Shown: positions 8,401 through 16,599 of the stretch, piece by piece
How the letters are laid out: each line of letters opens with the position of its first letter
How positions within the stretch are numbered: position 1 is the first letter of the stretch
Source of the DNA: Vineibacter terrae
GTDB taxonomy: Bacteria > Pseudomonadota > Alphaproteobacteria > Reyranellales > Reyranellaceae
Length of the DNA: 64,000 nucleotides
Direction of reading: 5' to 3'
Assembly: GCF_008039615.1 (NCBI RefSeq)
Contig: NZ_VDUZ01000048.1
Coordinates: forward strand, 1 to 64,000
Program-made: the position numbers and the translations under genes
Notes under the pieces: model-generated
The model's input: the letters and a program-made list of their open reading frames with translations, nothing else
The model's database searches: none
What the model was told of the DNA's origin: nothing

Positions 8401-8830
8401 GGACCTGCTGGGCGAGGGCAGGGTGCTCGTGGCGCGCCTGGCGGCGCAGGGCAGCGGCGGCCATCTCGGCTGGGCCTACGTGTCGCTGGGCCATGCCGCG
8501 CTGCTGCTCGGCCGGGCCGGCGCGGCGCGGGAGCTGGGCGGCCAGGCGCTCGACTGCGCCGCGGCGCATCCCGGGGTCCAGGCGCATGCGCACCATCTGC
8601 TGGGCGAAGCCATGCGTGATTCCGGCGACGGCGATGCGCAGCCGGCGGAGTCTCACTATCGGCAGGCGCTGGCGCTCGCCGCGCCGTGCGGCATGCGGCC
8701 CCTGATCGCCCATTGCCACCACGGCCTGGGCACGCTCTTGCGGGATCGCGGCACGCCGCAAGCGCAGACGCATCTCGATACCGCCACGGCGTTGTATCGC
8801 GAGATGGACATGCGCTCCTTCCTCGATTGA
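5498..8830 (+). CDS. Zinc-ribbon, class III adenylate/guanylate cyclase, AAA ATPase and TPR protein
   Basis: This 1,110-aa cytoplasmic regulator starts with two zinc ribbons (Cys 3, 6, 17, 20 and Cys 28, 31, 42, 45). A class III nucleotide cyclase domain follows (about 85-265) with metal aspartates in VLFADLKGS (D95) and VMGDGIMALFG (D139) and the VGLNSGEV block. An ORC/AAA-like ATPase (about 290-650) has Walker A AEAGVGKSR and Walker B LLIFHDLHWID. The remainder is helical TPR repeats. Such proteins are presumed to couple protein binding or ATPase state to cNMP synthesis; the signal is unknown. The ATG at 5498 is chosen for its GGAGGT site and because the first zinc ribbon begins immediately after it. 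Confidence 0.9.
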   Translation: MKCPRCHQLNRDGARFCDGCGAPLAGRCAGCDGDLPPGARFCPHCGQPAAAATPAAASSFGSPQSYTPRYLAEKILISKAALEGERKLVTVLFADLKGSMEMLAERDPEEARKLIDPVLERMMEAVHHYEGTVSLVMGDGIMALFGAPLAVEDHAVRACYAALRMQEQVRRYADEARRRHGVNVQIRVGLNSGEVVVRAVGSDLHMDYSAVGRTTHLAARMEQLASPGSILLTASTLEMVEGFVAVEKLGRVPVKGLADAVEVYEATGAGPVRTRLQAAARRGLTQFVGREHELEQLRRAQRLAAGGQGQVVAIVAEAGVGKSRLVHEFIHGHDLQDWLVVECAAVSYGKSTSYLPVINLLRSYFDIHDRDDLQVIGDKVAAKVLALDAAMASALPALQALLDVPVRDAAWQAVAPGQRRQETLDALRRLALGEARKRPVLLIFHDLHWIDGETQALLDGLVESLGSERVLLLVTYRPEHRDGWGGKPCYGQLRLDALSAASAERFLQALLGDDPGLAPLKQLLARNGNPFFLEETVRTLVETGALAGQRGHYLLAQPIQAIQVPPSVQAVLAARIDRLSQEDKRLLQTASVIGKEVPLALLQAVSELSNESLRGALDRLKAAEFLDETELFPDLLYAFKHALTLEVAYGGLLHERRRDLHGRIVGAIETQHRDRLEEQTERLAHHALRGELQHKAVGYLRQAGARSAARSALLDAQDWFEHALGVLQALPPDRATLEQGFEVRLELRHLLVQFGEARRSFERLREAEALAEQLDDDARRGRVFAFATNVLSLLGRLDEALAVGIRALQIAERQQNLRLRIQTTTYLEQVHYHRAEHERVVELASANLASLPGDWVYENLGSATPAAVFDRCWAVMSLAELGRFDAAAPLEAEMLRLAAPTHHATTISQAHFAAGRLRLARGDWDAARAHFERAMAVCRSGHIDLGLPRAVAACAWVLARDGAAGAAMDLLGEGRVLVARLAAQGSGGHLGWAYVSLGHAALLLGRAGAARELGGQALDCAAAHPGVQAHAHHLLGEAMRDSGDGDAQPAESHYRQALALAAPCGMRPLIAHCHHGLGTLLRDRGTPQAQTHLDTATALYREMDMRSFLD

Positions 8831-8841
8831 GCGCAGATTTC

Positions 8842-8913
8842 CCGTCATCCCGAGCGCAGCGAGGGATCTCCCGCGAATGGCGCACCGTGCGTCCGTCGGG
8901 CGCACGCGATGAC
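8842..8913. repeat. REP-type hairpin repeat
   Basis: The sequence starts ccgtcatcccgagcgcagcg and carries the central 'cgcgaatggcgcaccgtgcg' block also seen, inverted, at 1469-1488. The element ends cgatgacag. It fills most of the gap between the cyclase and the ligase-like gene. Confidence 0.75.
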
Positions 8914-8978
8914 AGATTGGCGCATGGCTTCAGCCGCTTGATTGTCCGATCGGCCTGGACCTGGGTAAGCTTGCAGGC

Positions 8979-10607
8979 ATGAACGCAGCATCATTGCCGA
9001 ACCCGCCCCAGACCCTGCCGCTCCTGCTGGCCCGCGCGCCCGACGCGGCGACCGCGATCGTGTCGCCGGCCGGCGCGCTCATCTACGGCCAGCTGGCGCA
9101 AGCCAGCGCGCGGGTGGCAGCCGGCCTGCGGCGCCTGGGCGTCGCGCCGGGCGATCGCGTCGCGATCTGGCTGCCCAATGTCGATGCGTGGCTGGCCGTG
9201 TTCTTCGCCTGCGCCCGCATCGGCGCGATCGCCGTGGCGGTGAACACGCGCTTCCGCAGCAGCGAGCTGGCCGACATCCTGGGCCGCTCACGCGCCAAGG
9301 TGCTGGTGTTCTGGCCGGCCTTCAAGCAGATCGATTTCGCCGGCATCCTGGGCGACTGCGCGCCGGCCGACCTGGCGCATCTGGCCGCGGTCGTGGCCTA
9401 CGGCAGCGATGCGGCGGCAGGCGACGGCGGCACGCTGCTGGGCCGGCCCGTCGTGACCTATGCGGCGCTGGCGGATCATGCGCCACTCGAGGATGTCGCG
9501 GCGACGGGCGAGTCGGGCTGCGCCCTGTTCACGACCTCCGGCACGTCCAGCCGCCCGAAGTTCGTCCTCCACGACCAGCGCACCTTGGCGACGCATGCCT
9601 GCAACGTCGTGCGCGCCTGGAACCTGTCCGCCGACAGCGTCACCCTGCTGGTGCCGCCCCTGTGCGGCGTCTTCGGGTTGGCGACCACGCTGGCGACGCT
9701 GGCCGGCGGCGGCCGGCTGATCATGTCGCCGGTCTGGGACGCGCACAGCGACGGCGCCGCCATCGTGCGCCATGGCGTCACCCACCTGTACACCAGCGAC
9801 ACCGCGCTGGCGCAGCTCTTGCAATTGCCGCAGGCGCCGGCGTTTGCCCGCTCGCTGCAGCATGTCGGCTACGCCGCCTTCTCGCCGGGCGAGGCCGACA
9901 TCGTGGCGCGGGCCGAGGCCATGGGCGTGCGCGTGGCCGGGCTGTACGGCTCCAGCGAGCTGCAGGCGCTGCTGGCCGCCCAGGACAGCGCCGCGCCGGT
10001 GGCGGAGCGCAGCCTGGGCGGCGGCTACTTCGTGAGCCCGGCGGCGCATGTGCGCGTGCGCGATCCTGAATCGGGCCGGCTGGCGGCGCCGGGCGAGACC
10101 GGCGAGCTCGAGTTCCGCGCTCCGCACAGCGTCATGCGCGGCTATTTCGAGAATCCCGAGGCCACCGCCAAGGCCTTCACCGACGACGGCTATTTCCGCA
10201 GCGGCGATCTCGGCTACGCGCGGCCCGACGGCAGCTTCGTGTACCTGGCGCGCATGGACGACACGCTGCGCCTGGGCGGCTATCTCGTCAGCCCGGCGGA
10301 GATCGAGGCCGTGGTGCAGGAATGCGACGGCGTCGCCGAATGCCAGGTGGTGGGCATCACGATGAAGGGCGAGCTGCGGCCCATCGCCTGCGTGATCGCG
10401 CGCGCCAGTCCCGCGCCGGGCGAGGCCGCGCCGGACGAGGCCGCGATCATCGGCCATGCCGCGCACCGCCTGGCGCGCCACAAGGTGCCGGTGCGGGTGC
10501 TGATGATGGACGCCTTCCCGGTCACATCGAGCGCCAACGGCACCAAGATCCAGAAGGCGAGGCTGCGCGAGCTGGCGCTGGCCGAGCTCGAGCCGGGGCG
10601 GGCATGA
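8979..10607 (+). CDS. AMP-binding acyl-CoA synthetase-like protein
   Basis: This 542-aa ANL-superfamily enzyme would adenylate a carboxylic acid and usually pass it to CoA. The P-loop reads LFTTSGTSSRPKF, the A5-like block is LYGSSELQ, and the hinge/A8 region is YFRSGDLGYARPDG followed by RLGGYLVSPAEIE. The catalytic lysine region is GTKIQKARLRE near the C-terminus. Substrate is not determinable. No close CoA-pathway partner is adjacent, since a solute-binding protein gene follows after 120 bases. Confidence 0.87.
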   Translation: MNAASLPNPPQTLPLLLARAPDAATAIVSPAGALIYGQLAQASARVAAGLRRLGVAPGDRVAIWLPNVDAWLAVFFACARIGAIAVAVNTRFRSSELADILGRSRAKVLVFWPAFKQIDFAGILGDCAPADLAHLAAVVAYGSDAAAGDGGTLLGRPVVTYAALADHAPLEDVAATGESGCALFTTSGTSSRPKFVLHDQRTLATHACNVVRAWNLSADSVTLLVPPLCGVFGLATTLATLAGGGRLIMSPVWDAHSDGAAIVRHGVTHLYTSDTALAQLLQLPQAPAFARSLQHVGYAAFSPGEADIVARAEAMGVRVAGLYGSSELQALLAAQDSAAPVAERSLGGGYFVSPAAHVRVRDPESGRLAAPGETGELEFRAPHSVMRGYFENPEATAKAFTDDGYFRSGDLGYARPDGSFVYLARMDDTLRLGGYLVSPAEIEAVVQECDGVAECQVVGITMKGELRPIACVIARASPAPGEAAPDEAAIIGHAAHRLARHKVPVRVLMMDAFPVTSSANGTKIQKARLRELALAELEPGRA

Positions 10608-10728
10608 CGGACTGACATCGGCGCAAAAGAACCTGGAACCAACAAGTAGGTGCTGACATCGCCTCGCCCGCAACGGCAGGATGGAGCGGAGCAGCATCTC
10701 GGCTGTAACGTTCTGAGGGGAGGCAGTG

Positions 10729-11601
10729 ATGAGGGGCTTGGTAGGTAGTGGGCGCGGTTCATGGCTTGCGGTGCTGTTGCTTGCCGTGGCCACCCTGTGG
10801 TCGGGCGCAGCGATGGCGGGCGTCCTGGACCAGATCCGCAGCAGCAAGACGATCCGTATCGCCTACCGGGAGGATGCGCCGCCGTTCTCCTACAAGGGCA
10901 GCGACGGGCAGCCGGCCGGCTTCATGGTCGACCTGTGCCGCAAGGTGGCGCAACGTATCGGCAAGCAGCTCGATGTGGCCGACGTGAAGGTGGTGTACGT
11001 GCCGGTGACCGGCACGAACCGTATCGAGGCGGTCAGCCAGGCGCGTGCCGACATGCTGTGCGAGGCCACGAGCGTCACGCTGGCGCGCCGGCAGCAGGTC
11101 GACTTCTCGCTCATGACCTTCGTCGACGGTGCCAGCCTGATGATCCGCGCCGGCGGGCCGGATGACCTCAAGGCGATGGCCGGACGCAAGGTCGGCGTCC
11201 TGGCTGGCACGACCACCGAGGCTGCCCTGCGCAACACGCTCAAGCGCGATGGGACCAACGCCGAGGTGGTGCCGCTGCAGACTCATCGCGATGGCGTCGC
11301 GCAGCTCGATGATGAGAAGATCGTCGCGTACTTCGCGGACCGGTCGATCCTCATGTACCTGGCGCCGCAGAGCAAGGCGCCCGGCCAGCTGCAGATCGCC
11401 AACGAGTATCTCACCGTGGAACCCTACGCGCTCGCGCTGCCGCGCGGCGATACGGAATTCCGTCTGGCTGTCGACCGGGCGCTCAGCCAGATCTACCGCT
11501 CGGGCGAAATCTTCGCGTTGCTTCGATCTGTCTTCGGCGCCGAGGTCAAGCCGAGCGAGATCCTGCAAGCGCTCTACGTTGTCAGCGGGCTTCCGGACTA
11601 G
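10729..11601 (+). CDS. Periplasmic solute-binding protein (amino-acid ABC type)
   Basis: This protein of about 290 aa has a cleavable signal (hydrophobic VLLLAVATLWSGAAMAG). It continues as a type II periplasmic binding domain with the hallmark opening IRIAYREDAPPFSYKG and the GFMVDLCRKVAQRIG helix. Such proteins bind amino acids or small polar solutes for an ABC importer. No permease or ATPase is adjacent, so it may serve a distant transporter or act in sensing. GGGGAGG at 10717-10723 supports the ATG at 10729; a GTG three bases earlier (10726) is possible. Confidence 0.85.
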   Translation: MRGLVGSGRGSWLAVLLLAVATLWSGAAMAGVLDQIRSSKTIRIAYREDAPPFSYKGSDGQPAGFMVDLCRKVAQRIGKQLDVADVKVVYVPVTGTNRIEAVSQARADMLCEATSVTLARRQQVDFSLMTFVDGASLMIRAGGPDDLKAMAGRKVGVLAGTTTEAALRNTLKRDGTNAEVVPLQTHRDGVAQLDDEKIVAYFADRSILMYLAPQSKAPGQLQIANEYLTVEPYALALPRGDTEFRLAVDRALSQIYRSGEIFALLRSVFGAEVKPSEILQALYVVSGLPD

Positions 11602-11751
11602 ATGCCAGCGCCAGAGAGGAAACGTCGCCTGGGCGGCAATACGGCCGCCGGAGCGCGCGGGCATGTGGTTTCGCTGCGATTGTTCGTTTTTCGGCTAGCG
11701 TTTCTTGCCGAATACTCGTCAGGATCATGGCAACGCCACGTGAGCGGTTGA

Positions 11752-12636
11752 ATGGACGGCCTCTCAGCGAATAAACCTCTTTGGATGAAGCGGGCCATCG
11801 CCGCGATGGCCATCGCCGGTTGCGCGCTTGCGTCATCGCCCAGCGCAGCCGCGCCGGACGTTCTCGAGGCGCAGGCGCCGGCGCCGAAGCAGGCGCCGCA
11901 GACCAAGGCGCCGACGCGCCCTGGTGCGCCGCAGCCTCCCGCCGCGTCGGCGCCAGCAGTGGATCCGGCCGCCGTCGCCGCGCTGCGGCGCATGGGCGAG
12001 CATCTCGTGTCGCTGCGCTCGTTCGAGATCCAGACCACGATCTCGATCGAGTATGTCCTTGAGAACAACCAGAAGATCCTGATCGGCGGCACCAGCCACT
12101 ATCGCGTAAGGCGGCCGGACCGGCTGCGAGTCGACCTCACCACCGACACGCTCGATCGCGTCTTCCAGTATGACGGCAAGCAGCTCGTCGTCACGGCGCC
12201 CAAGGAAAAGTTCTTCGCGCGTCTGGATGCCAAGCCGACGGTCAGGGAGACGTTGTCCTGGGTGGCCCAGACCTTCGGCGTCGAGGTGCCGCTGGCCGAT
12301 CTCTTCGACTGGGGCACGCCCGATGCGCCGGAAGGCGACATCCGCGAAGGCTTCCGGATCGGCAAGGCGCTCGTCGGCGGTGTCGAATGCGATCACTGGG
12401 CGTTCCGCGGTGCCGATGTCGACTGGGAAGTCTGGATCCGCGCCGGTGACTCGCCGTTGCCGCTGAAACTCTCGATCGTCACGACCGCCGACACGGTCCG
12501 GCCGCGTTACGAGGCGGTCCTGTCCTGGTCGGAAGCCGTGGAGTTCCCCGACGATATCTTCGTGCATGCGCCGATTGCCGATGCGAAGCGCATCGAGTTC
12601 CTCCCGATCGCGCCCGTCCAGGGGCAGCGCAAATGA
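11752..12636 (+). CDS. DUF2092 periplasmic protein (LolA-like fold)
   Basis: This 294-aa exported protein has a signal segment about residues 13-33 (KRAIAAMAIAGCALASSPSAAA), a proline/alanine-rich spacer, then a beta-rich domain typical of DUF2092. In that domain SHYRVRRPDRLRVDL and VFQYDGKQLVVTAP resemble lipoprotein-carrier strands. The family's function is not established. Its stop overlaps the next start (ATGA), so the two are translationally coupled. An inner ATG at 11785 is an alternative start; neither has a strong ribosome site. Confidence 0.8.
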   Translation: MDGLSANKPLWMKRAIAAMAIAGCALASSPSAAAPDVLEAQAPAPKQAPQTKAPTRPGAPQPPAASAPAVDPAAVAALRRMGEHLVSLRSFEIQTTISIEYVLENNQKILIGGTSHYRVRRPDRLRVDLTTDTLDRVFQYDGKQLVVTAPKEKFFARLDAKPTVRETLSWVAQTFGVEVPLADLFDWGTPDAPEGDIREGFRIGKALVGGVECDHWAFRGADVDWEVWIRAGDSPLPLKLSIVTTADTVRPRYEAVLSWSEAVEFPDDIFVHAPIADAKRIEFLPIAPVQGQRK

Positions 12637-13313
12637 CGGCGTCCGGCCTTGCCCGCCCGCTCCGGGCCGTGGCGATCGCCGTGATCGCGTCCGGCGGTCT
12701 CTTGTTGTGGAACCTCGCGGTGCTGGCGCCGGCCGATGCCCGGCCCGGCGGCGGCGGCGGGCGCGGCGCCCGGGTCAATATCGGTCCGCGCTTCAACGCC
12801 CCGCGCCCACCGCCAAGCCGGCCGCCCAGCGCCAGCCAGCTGCCGGCAAGGCCGCCGGCCGCGGGCCAGGGCCAGCGTCCAGGGGGCCCAGGCGGGGGCG
12901 ACGGGGCGAGACCGGGCGTGCCCCATCCGGAACACCCGATCGCCGGTGTCAAGCCGCCGCGCCCGGGTGCGCCGGACCGGCCGGGCGATCGCCCGCCCGT
13001 CGATCGTCCACCGGTCGATCCTCCCTATTACCCGGGCTACTATCCACCGTACTATCCGGGCTACTATCCGCCTTATCCCGGATACTGGCCGCCACCCTAT
13101 CCGCCCTACGACGACGCCTATCCGGCGCCGTCGCCGCCACCTGCGTCGCCGCCGCCCGCGCCCGCCAGCGGCACCATTGTCGGCTCGGTGCCCGCCGACT
13201 GCCGGCAGGTGGGGGTTGCCAGCACGACCTATCTGCTGTGCGGCGCGATCTGGTACGCGCCGCGCTTCTCGGGCAACCAGGTCGTCTATGTCGTGGTCGA
13301 CGCGCCGACGTGA
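12633..13313 (+). CDS. Secreted Gly/Pro-rich protein with PYYPGYY repeats
   Basis: This 226-aa protein opens with a signal-like hydrophobic helix (AIAVIASGGLLLWNLAVLAP). A low-complexity Gly/Pro/Arg region and about three PYYPGYY-type units (residues 131-155) follow. The C-terminus is a small conserved domain with two cysteines (DCRQVGVAS and LLCGAIWY) ending in a VVYVVVDAP strand. Such proteins commonly accompany DUF2092 genes in Alphaproteobacteria, and the 4-base overlap supports joint expression. A cell-envelope role is inferred; the biochemical function is unknown. Confidence 0.75.
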   Translation: MTASGLARPLRAVAIAVIASGGLLLWNLAVLAPADARPGGGGGRGARVNIGPRFNAPRPPPSRPPSASQLPARPPAAGQGQRPGGPGGGDGARPGVPHPEHPIAGVKPPRPGAPDRPGDRPPVDRPPVDPPYYPGYYPPYYPGYYPPYPGYWPPPYPPYDDAYPAPSPPPASPPPAPASGTIVGSVPADCRQVGVASTTYLLCGAIWYAPRFSGNQVVYVVVDAPT

Positions 13314-13376
13314 ATTCCCGGCAACGGCCTTATCGGCAGGCGCGCGGGCCGCGGATCAAAGCCGCCATACCGGTCG

Positions 13377-14447
13377 TCAGCGCGGCGCCGTGTCCGGCAG
13401 GAAGAAGAAGGTCAGGCCGAGGACAACGTAGACCGCCAGCAGCTGAATGCCCTTGAGCCAGTCGGATCGACCGTCACCGGCAACCTGCCCCGTGATCAAC
13501 ACTGACAGGAGCATGATGAGGACAAGCCCGGCGGGAAACGCCAGGTCCATCGGCGCCGGGCCGAGAACCAGGCTGACTAGCATCAGCACCGGTGCGACGA
13601 AGAGCGCTACTTGGACGCTCGAGCCGATCGCGATGGACAGCGAGAGGTCCATGCGGCCTTTCATTGCAGCGGTGACTGCCGTCGCGTGCTCCGCCGCGTT
13701 GCCCAGGATGGCGACGACGAAGACGCCAACGAAGGTGCTGCTGAGGCCGAAGGCACGCGCTGTCGGCTGGATAGAGCCCACCAGAATCTCGCTCATCCAC
13801 GCGATCACGGCCGTGGCCGCGCCAAGCACGAGCGCGGCGCGAGGAGCCGGCCACGGGGGCGAGTGGGCCTTCTCGTCGGCGGGCGCATGAGAACCCAGGA
13901 ACAGGGAAGAGTGAGTCACCAGGGTGAAAGCGAGATACAGTCCGTACACGAGAAGCAGGACGATGGATATCGAAACGCTGAGCAGAACCAGCGCCTGCGC
14001 CGCGCCGGCTCCTACCGCGGATCGATATGCAGCGGGCAGGATCAAGGCGATCGCCGCCAGCGTCAACATCACGGCCTGAGCACGCGCACCTGTCGCATTG
14101 AACCGTTGCTCGCGATGAATTATTCCGCCGGCCAGCATCGCCGCGCCGAGGACAAGCAGAATATTCCCGACGATTGACCCGGCAATCGAAGCCTTGACGA
14201 CGTCATGGAGCCCGGCGCGCATCGCGGCGATGGCGATGATGAGCTCGGCCGCGTTGCCGAATGTCGCGTTGAGAAGTCCGCCGGGCCCTTCACCCAGGCG
14301 TTCGGCAAGATGTTCGGTGGCCCGACCCATCCACGCGGCCAGCGGCAGAATGGCAAGGCTGGATACGAGAAAGATAAGGAGGTGGCGCTCGGGCGCGAAG
14401 TGCTCGAGGCCGACGGCGACAGGCACAAAGAGAAGTAGCCAGTTCAT
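13377..14447 (-). CDS. Calcium/proton exchanger, CaCA (Cax) family
   Basis: This 356-aa integral membrane protein has about ten or eleven hydrophobic helices. The two inverted alpha-repeats are plain: [17 protein letters not shown] in the first half and [17 protein letters not shown] in the second. A short acidic/histidine-bearing loop ([11 protein letters not shown]) separates the halves. These features define the H+/Ca2+ antiporters of the inner membrane. It lies 66 bases downstream of the SulP gene on the same strand, so the two may be co-transcribed. Confidence 0.9.
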   Translation of the reverse strand: MNWLLLFVPVAVGLEHFAPERHLLIFLVSSLAILPLAAWMGRATEHLAERLGEGPGGLLNATFGNAAELIIAIAAMRAGLHDVVKASIAGSIVGNILLVLGAAMLAGGIIHREQRFNATGARAQAVMLTLAAIALILPAAYRSAVGAGAAQALVLLSVSISIVLLLVYGLYLAFTLVTHSSLFLGSHAPADEKAHSPPWPAPRAALVLGAATAVIAWMSEILVGSIQPTARAFGLSSTFVGVFVVAILGNAAEHATAVTAAMKGRMDLSLSIAIGSSVQVALFVAPVLMLVSLVLGPAPMDLAFPAGLVLIMLLSVLITGQVAGDGRSDWLKGIQLLAVYVVLGLTFFFLPDTAPR

Positions 14448-14513
14448 CGTGACGCGTCAGCCTCTGGTTCCGAGGCTGTCCCTTTGTCGGCTGAGCACGC
14501 GTATTAGCGGTTG

Positions 14514-16298
14514 CTATACCTCGCGCTCCTCCGAGTCAGTCCATCTCACCGCATGTGTCTCGAGATAGCGGTCAACGGCCGCGCTGATCGTGGGAAAAAA
14601 GAACTCTTCGCCGAAGCGCGTGAAAAGTCCGAACCGTTTCAGCTTGTCCTTGACGGGGTCCTTCAATTCCGCAAAGCAAAGCTCGATATCCGCGGCGTGC
14701 AGTGTCTCGTCCAGCTCGGCCAACATGTCGGCCGCGGTAACGTCGACGCTGGTCACCGGCTCGGCCGCGACGACCAGCCAGCGCACGGGCGTAGGTGATG
14801 CCGACACGGCGTCAAGGACGCGCTCCTGGAACAGCTCGGCATTGGCGAAGAACAGGGGCGCATCCCAACGGAACAGGACGAGTCCGGGGATCAGCCGGGC
14901 ATCGGGATACCGCGTGATGTCGTGATAGCCCCTGACACCCGCGACGCGGCCCAGGACCGCCGAATGCGGACGCCAGCCGTCCCACAGGAACTCGATGACG
15001 GCGATCACGATCGCCAGGCCGATTCCGGGAATCGCGCCCAGCGCGGCCACGCCGACGAGGCAGGCCATCGACAGCCAGAACTCCCATCGCTGGATGCGAT
15101 AGATCCGCCGCAGATCCGTGATCTCGATCAGGCCGATGGCCGAGGCGATGACGACGGCCGCCAGCGCGGTGGTGGGCAAATGCCTGAGAAGGTCCGGCGC
15201 CGCCACCAGCAGCAGGGCCACGGCCAGCGCGCCGACGATCCCGGTCACCTGGGTCTTGGCGCCGGCAGCCTCGGCGACCGGCGTGCGCGACGAGCTGCTG
15301 CTGATCGGGAATCCTTGAAAGAATCCGGCCGCCAGATTGGCGGCGCCAAGCCCCACCATCTCCTGGTTGGGGTCGACATAGGTGCCGCTGCGAGCGGCAT
15401 AGGCGCGCGACAGCACGCTGGTGTCGGCAAACGACACCAGGGCGACGGCGCAGCCGCCGATCAGCACCGGTGTGATATCGGCGTAGGTGATCCACGGTAT
15501 GGCGAGCATGGGCAGGCCCTGGGGCAGGGGGCCGAGGACCGAGACGCCCGCGCGTCCGCCCAGGTCCAATGCGCCGACGGCAACGGTCGCCCCGACGACC
15601 GCGATCAGGATGCCGGGCAGCCGCTTGCTGCCCTTGAGCAGAAAAATCGTCGACAGCGTCCCGGCGCCGACGAGAAAGGTCGTCCAGTTGGTTCTTCCCT
15701 CGAGGATCGCCTCGCCGGTGGCCCACACGCTTCTCAGCGGTCCGTCGGCGTCGATCGAGAACCCGAGCAGCTTGGGCAGCTGGCTGATCAGGACCGTCAG
15801 CGCAATCCCGTTCATGTAGCCGTAGCGGATCGGCTTCGACAGCAGCTCGGTGATGAAGCCCAGCCGGACGATGCCGGCCAGGATGCACGCGACGCCCGAA
15901 ACGATGGCCATCATGCTGGCCAGGGCGATTGCCCGCAGGGGATCGCCGCCGGAGAGCGGCAGGACGACGGCCAGAATGATGGCGGCCAATGAAGAATCCG
16001 GACCGAGCACAAGGATGCGGCTGGGCCCGAACAGCGCATAGGCGAGCAGCGGGACGATGGTCGCGTAGAGCCCGTAGATGCCGGGCACACCCGACGCCAC
16101 CGCGTAGGCGACACCGACGGGCACCAGCATCGTCGTGAGCACCAGCCCGGCAACGATGTCGTGCCGCAGCCAGGCCGTCTCATAACGACGCAACATGTCG
16201 AGCCCCGGCAGCCAGCGCATCCAGCCGCGATCCGCGCTCCGGCGCGGGCGTGGGACGCGCAGTCCGTCCGGCTTGATGGATGGTTCAGCCTGGCTCAT
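14514..16298 (-). CDS. SulP-family inorganic anion transporter with STAS domain
   Basis: This 594-aa protein has a SulP membrane domain: [20 protein letters not shown] is the N-terminal signature, followed by GPDSSLA and further helices to about residue 430. A cytoplasmic STAS domain (about 455-575) contains [19 protein letters not shown], where a phosphorylatable-serine-like position occurs in related anti-sigma antagonists. SulP proteins carry sulfate, bicarbonate or other anions; the substrate cannot be told here. The gene is divergent from pflB across a 301-base gap and may share an operon with the Cax exchanger. Confidence 0.9.
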   Translation of the reverse strand: MSQAEPSIKPDGLRVPRPRRSADRGWMRWLPGLDMLRRYETAWLRHDIVAGLVLTTMLVPVGVAYAVASGVPGIYGLYATIVPLLAYALFGPSRILVLGPDSSLAAIILAVVLPLSGGDPLRAIALASMMAIVSGVACILAGIVRLGFITELLSKPIRYGYMNGIALTVLISQLPKLLGFSIDADGPLRSVWATGEAILEGRTNWTTFLVGAGTLSTIFLLKGSKRLPGILIAVVGATVAVGALDLGGRAGVSVLGPLPQGLPMLAIPWITYADITPVLIGGCAVALVSFADTSVLSRAYAARSGTYVDPNQEMVGLGAANLAAGFFQGFPISSSSSRTPVAEAAGAKTQVTGIVGALAVALLLVAAPDLLRHLPTTALAAVVIASAIGLIEITDLRRIYRIQRWEFWLSMACLVGVAALGAIPGIGLAIVIAVIEFLWDGWRPHSAVLGRVAGVRGYHDITRYPDARLIPGLVLFRWDAPLFFANAELFQERVLDAVSASPTPVRWLVVAAEPVTSVDVTAADMLAELDETLHAADIELCFAELKDPVKDKLKRFGLFTRFGEEFFFPTISAAVDRYLETHAVRWTDSEEREV

Positions 16299-16516
16299 GC
16301 GATCGCGTCAGGGCGGCACACACCTGTGGCTCGTGCTGTCATCAATGTACTTCCGACGGATAGCATAGTTCATAGAAATATATGCCACGTCTCTCATGCC
16401 TGGCGGCAGGAAGGTGTTCGACGGTTCTGGGTGCAGCTTTGCCCGGTTGCTGTCGAGGCAGTTCGTGCAAAATCGGGATAGGAAACAGGGGCTTCTGCAA
16501 GGAAGCGGGTGTGGTT

Positions 16517-16535
16517 GGATTGTGCTGGCCAATCC
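16517..16535. promoter_or_regulatory. Inverted repeat in the sulP-pflB divergent gap
   Basis: GGATTG (16517-16522) and CAATCC (16530-16535) are perfect inverted copies around 7 bases, 65 bases before the pflB start. It is not a match to the FNR consensus TTGAT-N4-ATCAA. The rest of the 301-base gap (16299-16599) shows AT-rich patches near 16360-16385 that could hold promoters, but no clear -35/-10 pair and no gene. Confidence 0.3.
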
Positions 16536-16599
16536 CCGCGATGATACCCTCCGCCGGCTCTCGACACCATGGCTCGCCGTTATGCCGACGGAGTTCTGC

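Noticed and set aside
5681-8905. Very long open frame on the minus strand opposite the cyclase gene
   Set aside because: It is an antisense shadow of GC-rich coding sequence; it has no family motifs and is rich in Arg/Gln/His as expected from reversed codons.
13027-13079. Tandem PYYPGYY units as a possible CRISPR-like or satellite array
   Set aside because: They are short coding repeats within a secreted protein, without spacers.
16299-16599. FNR box before pflB
   Set aside because: Only a GGATTG/CAATCC repeat is present, which does not fit TTGAT-N4-ATCAA.
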